Both the position numbers and the translations under genes were made by a program. The notes beneath the pieces were generated by a model. It saw only the letters and a list, made by a program, of their open reading frames with translations. It was not told the origin of the DNA and made no database searches. A stretch of DNA of 37,458 nucleotides from Temnopleurus reevesii (lineage: Eukaryota > Echinodermata > Echinoidea > Temnopleuroida > Temnopleuridae): contig BQKZ01005915.1 in NCBI GenBank assembly GCA_036244855.1, positions 1 through 37,458 of the forward strand, written 5' to 3'. Numbering within the stretch: position 1 is the first letter of the stretch; each line of letters begins with the position of its first letter. Below are positions 31,871 to 37,458 of the stretch, in pieces.

Positions 31871-32155
31871 TTGAGCAAAATAAAAACCTCCCAAGGCTTT
31901 CGTTAAACAGCTCACTTACATCATTTGCCAATAATTCGATATGATTTTATCTTCTTCTTCTTCTTCTTCTTCTTCTTCTTCTTCTTCTTCTTCTTTTGAA
32001 CAAAATAAAAAGTCTTTCGTTAAACAGTTCACTTAGATCATTTGCCAATAAATCGATGTGATTTTATCATCTTCTTCTTCTTCTTCTTCTTCTTCTTCTT
32101 TTTCTTCTTCTCCTTCTTCTTCTACTACTGCTTCTTCTTCTTCATGTCTTTCTTA
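31870..32155. repeat. Tandem duplication with expanded (CTT)n
   Basis: GAGCAAAATAAAAACCTCCC..TTTCGTTAAACAGCTCACTT..ATGATTTTATCTTCTTC is repeated as GAACAAAATAAAAAGTC..TTTCGTTAAACAGTTCACTT..GTGATTTTATCATCTTC. Each copy (~115 bp) ends in a (CTT)n run (31951-31995 and 32069-32102). Confidence 0.85.
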
Positions 32156-32219
32156 TCTTTCTTCAGTTTCCTAAATTTCCTATTCGCCCCCTTTTGGGGG
32201 ATATGACTTGGTTGATCAT

Positions 32220-32540
32220 TTAAAGGTGATTTGACAAAATCACCCCTCCCCGAAGTCTGCTTTCAAACATTGTACGCACTTCATTTAGCAATTTCCCATC
32301 CATGTCGATTCTTTGGTATCTGTCTGGTTGATGATTTAATGCTTTGAGCAGAAAATCCTGGAGGAGGATGTCTTCTTTTCCGATGACCGCAAAGGATTGA
32401 AACGTTAACGAATTGGTTCTGACCAAGGACATGAACGATTCGACGTCAGGGAAATAACGAAAATTGCCTCGTAAGATATTAAGGGAGACACATGAAGATG
32501 CAATAAGAAGAAAGAAAGTGGTATATGCAAGGGGAAACAT
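32220..32540 (-). CDS. Candidate small secreted protein or first coding exon, unrecognised
   Basis: 106-codon frame starting at an ATG at 32540 and ending with TAA at 32220-32222. The first ~20 residues look like a signal peptide (MFPLAYTTFFLLIASSCVSL: short N-region, hydrophobic core, small residues near a possible cleavage point). The remainder is hydrophilic and contains RTNSLTFQSFAVIGKEDI and KLLNEV. I do not recognise a family. Part of it (plus-strand 32285-32455) recurs in degraded form at 32929-33100, with the TFQSFAVIGKE core kept. It could be a real short gene, exon 1 of a longer gene, or a repeat-derived frame. I saw no clear promoter, splice donor or poly(A) signal. Confidence 0.3.
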   Translation of the reverse strand: MFPLAYTTFFLLIASSCVSLNILRGNFRYFPDVESFMSLVRTNSLTFQSFAVIGKEDILLQDFLLKALNHQPDRYQRIDMDGKLLNEVRTMFESRLRGGVILSNHL

Positions 32541-32689
32541 TGGTAGAAAATAAGTTTTAAAAAAAAAGAGAGAGAAAAGGAGCACGAGAAGTAAAAGTGA
32601 AGGAGTAAAAAGTGATCAGCCCTAGGAACGTATGTTGTTTTATGCTAGCGAAACGACCATGCTCGACTCGCCGAAGCCTTCCGCTGAAG

Positions 32690-32935
32690 TTTATCCGCGA
32701 ATAATACGTCGTATTAGAAATGTAAGCGATCAACTGGTCGCTTATAAATTATCAGTGTTGAATCTCTTGTATCATAGAATATGCAGGTTCAATGATATTT
32801 GAAAATCATGTGATCATCTTTTTCAGGCAAAAAATTTAGAATAATATGAATATAGCACCGGCTGAATCTGATAAATTTCATTTCGATTCTCTGCAATGCC
32901 ATCCACTACCTTCAATAAAAGAAATGAAGACGAAT
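32690..32935. repeat. Duplicated segment, copy 1 (pairs with 34316-34560)
   Basis: About 245 bp that align with 34316-34560 in the same orientation. Shared blocks include GGTCGCTTATAAATTATCAG versus GGTAGCTTATAAATCATCAG, and ATTTCATTTCGATTCTC versus CTTATTTCGATTCTC. The copies are clearly diverged. Together with the 32.3/32.9-kb pair this gives at least three partial copies of one locus in 2.3 kb. Confidence 0.6.
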
Positions 32936-33100
32936 TTTCCATCTGTGTCGACATCTCGGTATCTTCCTGGGTTGATGGTTTAATGCTTAGAGTAGAAAAA
33001 TCCTGGAAGGGGATGTGTTCTTTTCCGATGACCGCGAAGGATTGAAACGTTTGGGAATTGGTTCTGACCATGGACGTGTAAGGCCCGACATCAAGTCTAC
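32823..33100 (-). pseudogene. Degenerate second copy of the 32.3-kb coding-like segment
   Basis: On the minus strand this reads MVRTNSQTFQSFAVIGKEH and is nearly the same as the 32220-32540 frame over about 27 codons. An extra T in the TTTTT run after QDF then shifts the frame; restoring the phase meets an in-frame stop, so the copy cannot encode the same product. The nucleotide match to 32285-32455 extends about 170 bp (shared plus-strand TTTTCCGATGACCGC and AAGGATTGAAACGTT). The signal-peptide part is not present in this copy. Confidence 0.45.
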
Positions 33101-33104
33101 GCTA

Positions 33105-34310
33105 TTAAAGGGGAATTTCCCCCTGACATTGATGTGCCGTCAAAATCGGAAGATTCGTTAAAAACTTATGAATTTCAGAGTTTTAACTTCCAAGTCTGAT
33201 GGACATCCTTTAGTTGGCAACTTTGACCTAATCTCTGATGCCATCGTGGAATACATAGAGAATTCCCATTTTACTTTGTAAATATGTTTGTTTAAAGAGG
33301 ACCCACGAAGACATTATTACGCATGGAACATGCAGGTTTGACGAACGAAATGTGAATGGAGTGCGAAAAGTGATTGGTATTGTGACGTCAAAAAAGATAG
33401 ACATGTCCAATAAATGAAATATTACAATAACAACACGACTGCTGGAGTGTGGCAATTATTTTCTCAGATATAAAAGGCATTTTAAGAAATAAAGGAAAGA
33501 ATGTGCGAGCGTAACATTTGATTTACAAAAACAATGCACTTGCACCTTGCTTTCTGCCGTCAAAGTATTTTGGATAGGCTTTACAGGACATAAAAGATAT
33601 CCGAAGTAAATATATAAAATAATTCAAAGCATGCAGATAAATACATTTTGCCCTCTAAAATTAAATTGGATGATTCCTTCTGCAAATCTCCCTTCTTTGA
33701 CGTCATTGCCAAAATAACACGAAATAACTCGAAATAGCTCGAAAGATCCCGAAACCAAATGCAAAAACGAGCCCTAAAATCATTTTTTTTGGGGGGGTTT
33801 ACTTTATCGTATTTGATATAAAACAGTTATTTCATATCATTCACGTGATCATCTTTCCGTAGATATACAATATGCGGGTATTCGTGATTTCCTTCGTGGT
33901 TCCTCTTTAAGAATGGATCAATATCATAATTGAAATGGGTAATCATCGCCATTTTCTTTCTTTCTGAAATACCTGTAAAATTGGTGTGACTATATCATAT
34001 TAAAAACGAGAAACGGAATTTTGTCTACTTTTATTGAAAAACACAAAAATGTGACAACACTGTGGAATAAAAAAAGAAGAAAGGAAGAGGATAACAAATA
34101 GAAGAGCAAAAACAAGAACAAAACAACTATAGGAAAAGAAAAAAAACTAGTGTCATTGTAAAAGCTGACTGTCCTTTATTTTGTAGAATAGTCTATTTTA
34201 TATCATAAATCTCTTCGTAATTTTTTTTGTTCATCCAGTGTGTGTTCAACTAGACAAATTAAACAATAAATATGAGGTGCTCGTATTTAAATCAATAACT
34301 AGCAATACCA
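33105..34310. other. No gene recognised between the duplicated segments
   Basis: AT-rich. It has two TGACGTCA octamers (33383-33390, 33698-33705). The frame at 33228-33455 on the minus strand is not convincing. Confidence 0.5.
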
Positions 34311-34315
34311 AATCA

Positions 34316-34560
34316 TCTCCGCGTAGTGCATTGCGGTAGAAATTTAAGTGACCGACCGGTAGCTTATAAATCATCAGCATTAAATCGATTGTATCCTAAA
34401 ATATACAGTATCAATGAACATTAAAAAAATCAGGTGATCCCTGTTTTGGGCAAAAGGTTTAATTGAGAAATATAATCATAGCACTGGTTGAATCGGCTAA
34501 ATCTTATTTCGATTCTCGCTAGTCATTGAATGCATATTCTTCAATCATAAATTTCATAAA
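34316..34560. repeat. Duplicated segment, copy 2 (pairs with 32690-32935)
   Basis: Direct, diverged copy of 32690-32935 about 1.63 kb downstream. Order and orientation are kept: GCTTATAAATCATCAG, then a GGTGATC block, then GCACTGGTTGAATC, then TTATTTCGATTCTC. No adjoining copy of the TFQSFAVIGKE-type segment was seen next to it. Confidence 0.6.
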
Positions 34561-34853
34561 ACCATATCCTAAAAAAAATACAAGCAGTGCGAGGAGAGAC
34601 TGGAGACGGGAAATGTGAAAACTAGAAAAACTAATAACATAAATAAATCAATTTATCGGTGATTCAGACACACTAAAATATCAAAGTCACCATTCTTTAT
34701 TTATTTTGAATTAGCAAGATTTCGCTGCCCCGAGATGCCTGTATCATTACCCTGCCGGATGGGCGTCTTTTCAGGAACTAGCGAAATGGCCTAATTCACC
34801 GTCTAGATACTCAATTACAAATGTCGTTATATATTTCCTGGGCTGAGTTTCAC

Positions 34854-34894
34854 GTGGGTGGTTTTTCTTCNTTCACGTGGGTGGTTTTTCTTCT
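34854..34894. other. Duplicated ~22-bp sequence around a single N (likely contig join)
   Basis: TTCACGTGGGTGGTTTTTCT-TC occurs on both sides of the N at 34871. This looks like overlapping contig ends joined without collapsing rather than a biological repeat. Another lone N is at 6052. Confidence 0.75.
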
Positions 34895-35007
34895 TGAATT
34901 ATATTTCGTGGAATGTGTCTGCGGGTAATTGGAGGGTGTGCTAAGTTCAAGTTCCATTTGGACCCTTGATCAGGGCGGAGTTTCACCAACTAGGGAAAGA
35001 CATTAAT

Positions 35008-35187
35008 AAAGGATTGGTCAAAATAACCAACGTGTTAGTTAATATGTGTCCGACCGAAAATCCTTGGTTATAATTGACCAAATTATTGGTTGAAATCTAC
35101 CGACATTTTTGTTGATTTTGACAAACCTTTTTTTTTTTGGTCAGACACATATTCACCAAAACATTGATATTTCGACCAATCCTTTTT
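35008..35187. mobile_element. MITE I (~180 bp)
   Basis: Left AAAGGATTGGTCAAAATAAC..AATATGTGTCCGACC, right (reverse complement) AAAGGATTGGTCGAAATATC..AATATGTGTCTGACC. Arms are about 55 bp with several mismatches, and the right arm includes a T11 run. Confidence 0.75.
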
Positions 35188-35704
35188 AGAGTGTATGATT
35201 CCTTGCGCTGAAGACGCATTATACTATCGATCATTAAGCACCCGGGCAAATACGAGTCGTTCTTATAGTCATTTCTAAAGTTTTTCTTGTCTTGGTGAAA
35301 CACTGCACAGGGTCATGTTTCACCAAGTTTGACTGGTATCAGTTCTCAGGCTTAATGATTGATAATGCTACAAGTACTTATCATAAGAACTGATATTTTG
35401 GTGAAACACCTCTCATTAGGCTGTATATTAGATTTGATTTGATTAGATTTGGATGTGGACAGGAGCATAACTTCTAGAAGTTGAATTCACACAGTTGAAA
35501 TCACACAGAGAGAAGGAAAAACAAATAATACGAATAAATTCACTTTCGGCAAATCAAATGAAAAAATAGGGAATGTTCCGCTCATGAAACAAGTTAAATT
35601 TTATGTCATAATGATGAGGAAAGGATTCGTTGTTATATTTGTGATAATATTTTCATACACCATGATCAATCTTCATCACTATCAATACCATCCTTATCAT
35701 CTAA

Positions 35705-35853
35705 GGGGGTGTTGTTCAAAAGTTGCAATTGATCGCAAGTTGCAGTTGATAGGAACGTACCAATCAAAATCATTGTTTCATGTGCGAATGACAATGCATG
35801 ATACAATTTGCAAAGTTGAAGTTGATTTGCAGTTGATTTTTAACAACACCCAA
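35705..35853. mobile_element. PIF/Harbinger-like MITE D, copy 3 (149 bp, internal deletion)
   Basis: GGGGGTGTTGTTCAAAAGTT at the left; the right end CAACACCC is slightly decayed. TAA is on both flanks (35702-35704, 35854-35856). It is about 30 bp shorter in the middle than copies 1 and 2. Confidence 0.82.
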
Positions 35854-35859
35854 TAAAGG

Positions 35860-37458
35860 TAATATTACAGCATGAACAACATTATCATCAACCTCTCGGT
35901 TAACACAATCACCAACCTCAGCTCCATGCACATCATACTCATCATGACAATCATCAAATAAAAAAATCATCCACCCCACCAAATTTATGACCATCGGACA
36001 AAATAACTCACACTGAGCTTTCTGTAGACATCTAAGATAATAAAGCATAGATAAGCAGGAAATTAAATTTCGCTTTTCATATTATTCTGTACTTTTATTG
36101 CAACACACGACACACACAGCCAGATATAAATATACAAATACACACAAATATGTACATATCTAGTCTAATATAAATAGGATATCAATTATCATCTATAATA
36201 CAAATTCAAAATGGATTTGAATTCAGCTGTAAATCAAAGTTGGTCTTTTTGAATACATCTTTCACAATATAATTTCTTATTAATTTGTGTGTCTAAGGAA
36301 TACTTGTAATCCATTATCATTATCCCTATAATGATTATCATTATGATCATCATTATAATCATCTGTCATATACCTGGCAATACCAAGACCCTGCCTCGAG
36401 TCACATACGAGGGAAAATCCAATTCATTTCATTGTCTCAGTGAGCAGATATTCACAGGGAAACATGCTTGGCTAAAACAAACAAAAAAAATCAGCATAAT
36501 ACAAGTGTATCGCTTCAAATTTCAACATATCTTTTAGGAACTGTAACATAAATTAATTTCATGCTAGGCATACATTGAAAATGTATGTAAACAATTTAAT
36601 GACAATTAATTCTATAGAGAAAGAGCGTGTTTTAACAAAAGTGCCTTTATCATCCTGGTTTCATGCTACAGCACTCTTTAGCTACCATCATATTGCAAAA
36701 GCGGTATCAAATTGTGATACTTCAATCATTTTTCCACTCGAATGTCAGAGATCCCAATTATTCCAAAATAGGGTTGAAGAAAGAAAATGACAAAATATCA
36801 TACCTTCCAACCACCCAGACTTTCCCAGGCCAGTGGAATTCATGTTTTGTCTTGTTTTTTAAGTGGTACAGTAGGAGATGAAAAGGAAGGTGATAAATTA
36901 AATAAAGCATGATATAATTGGTAAAAGCAGCTCCATCTGATGCTTTGGTTAATAGTGTTGCAAATCTAGTGTAAGCAGACGCCTCTAAGAGTTAATAGCA
37001 CAAGGCAAAACCAATCAATTTGGCTTTTGTTAGCATCTTCAATGAAAAGATTTTTGACTAAGCTGTTCCAAATATTACTCACTTCAGCATTCTGTACCTT
37101 TAATTAAATATTGCTTTTCTTGTTGCTGTTTAAACCTCCTAATATCTAAAAAAAAAAAAAAAACCACAATTGAGATATTTGACAGATGTGCGATTTGAAG
37201 CAGGTGAATCAAGTCACCTTCTCATGATCTAAAGAGTGTACAATGATTATACATTCAGCCATTTATTCAGTAAACACTGACTTCATTCGAAATTACCTAG
37301 CTTCAGTATTCTGGAAAGTTTGGCGATTCTGCAAAGCATAAATTGTTTCACCAAAGGTCAACATTATCTTTAAAACTCCCCCGCTTGCAATAAGTACTGA
37401 CTTCCTACACCCATCCACCTGTATACAGACTCTATGACTCCTGACTGTCCCTATCAAG
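35860..37458. other. No gene recognised in the terminal 1.6 kb
   Basis: AT-rich. It includes an ATTATCATT-type quasi-palindromic stretch at 36315-36365 and an A16 run near 37148. The small frames have no protein-like features. Confidence 0.55.

Noticed and set aside
32220..32540. CRH-like or other neuropeptide precursor
   Set aside because: A loose resemblance around LLKAL..KLLNEV is not backed by dibasic cleavage and amidation signals; kept only as an unrecognised candidate secreted ORF.

Overview
This window is AT-rich animal DNA that is mostly intergenic. It holds one clear protein-coding gene, and most of the remaining recognisable content is small transposable elements and simple repeats. 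The genome is eukaryotic: tRNA-derived SINEs, long di-/tri-nucleotide microsatellites, many short inverted-repeat elements and draft-assembly gaps. A marine deuterostome, most probably a sea urchin or close echinoderm, is my inference. It rests on the style of the SINE and MITE families and the type of the one gene; no database search was possible.

The gene lies at 17775-19244 (+). It is a single uninterrupted 489-codon reading frame for a multi-pass membrane protein of the TMEM121/TMEM121B (CECR6, 'hole') family. An in-frame stop at 17745 fixes its start. It stands out as a GC-rich island in an AT-rich background. Possible polyadenylation signals follow at 19699, 20452, 20470 and 20631. Two very short upstream reading frames precede it if that stretch is transcribed.

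Layout. 1-1.2 kb: (AAT/ATC)n and a SINE. 1.24-1.87 kb: three ~190-bp tandem units. 2.5-3.8 kb: a foldback element with perfect 59-bp arms and a 508-bp element flanked by TTAA. 6.7-7.9 kb: a polypyrimidine tract, then a 5'-truncated non-LTR retrotransposon tail between GAT microsatellites. 9.5-16.8 kb: several MITE families (called F, M, E, J and P here), a second SINE family, a 259-base N gap and a tight MITE cluster just upstream of the gene. 17.6-20.7 kb: the TMEM121-family gene and its flanks. 21-26 kb: SINE, F, G, K, L, D, E and D elements. 26.2-30 kb: a weak candidate exon, M copies and element H. 30.5-32.2 kb: a full SINE and long CTT/polypyrimidine tracts. 32.2-34.6 kb: a duplicated, partly coding-looking locus on the minus strand, including a 106-codon frame with a signal-peptide-like N-terminus. 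35-35.9 kb: elements I and D. The rest is featureless.

I found no operon-like or defence-like system. The most distinctive content is (1) the TMEM121-family protein with a long charged insert, (2) at least ten families of short non-autonomous inverted-repeat elements, several with target-site duplications that suggest their superfamily, and (3) the degenerate duplicated locus at 32-34.6 kb.
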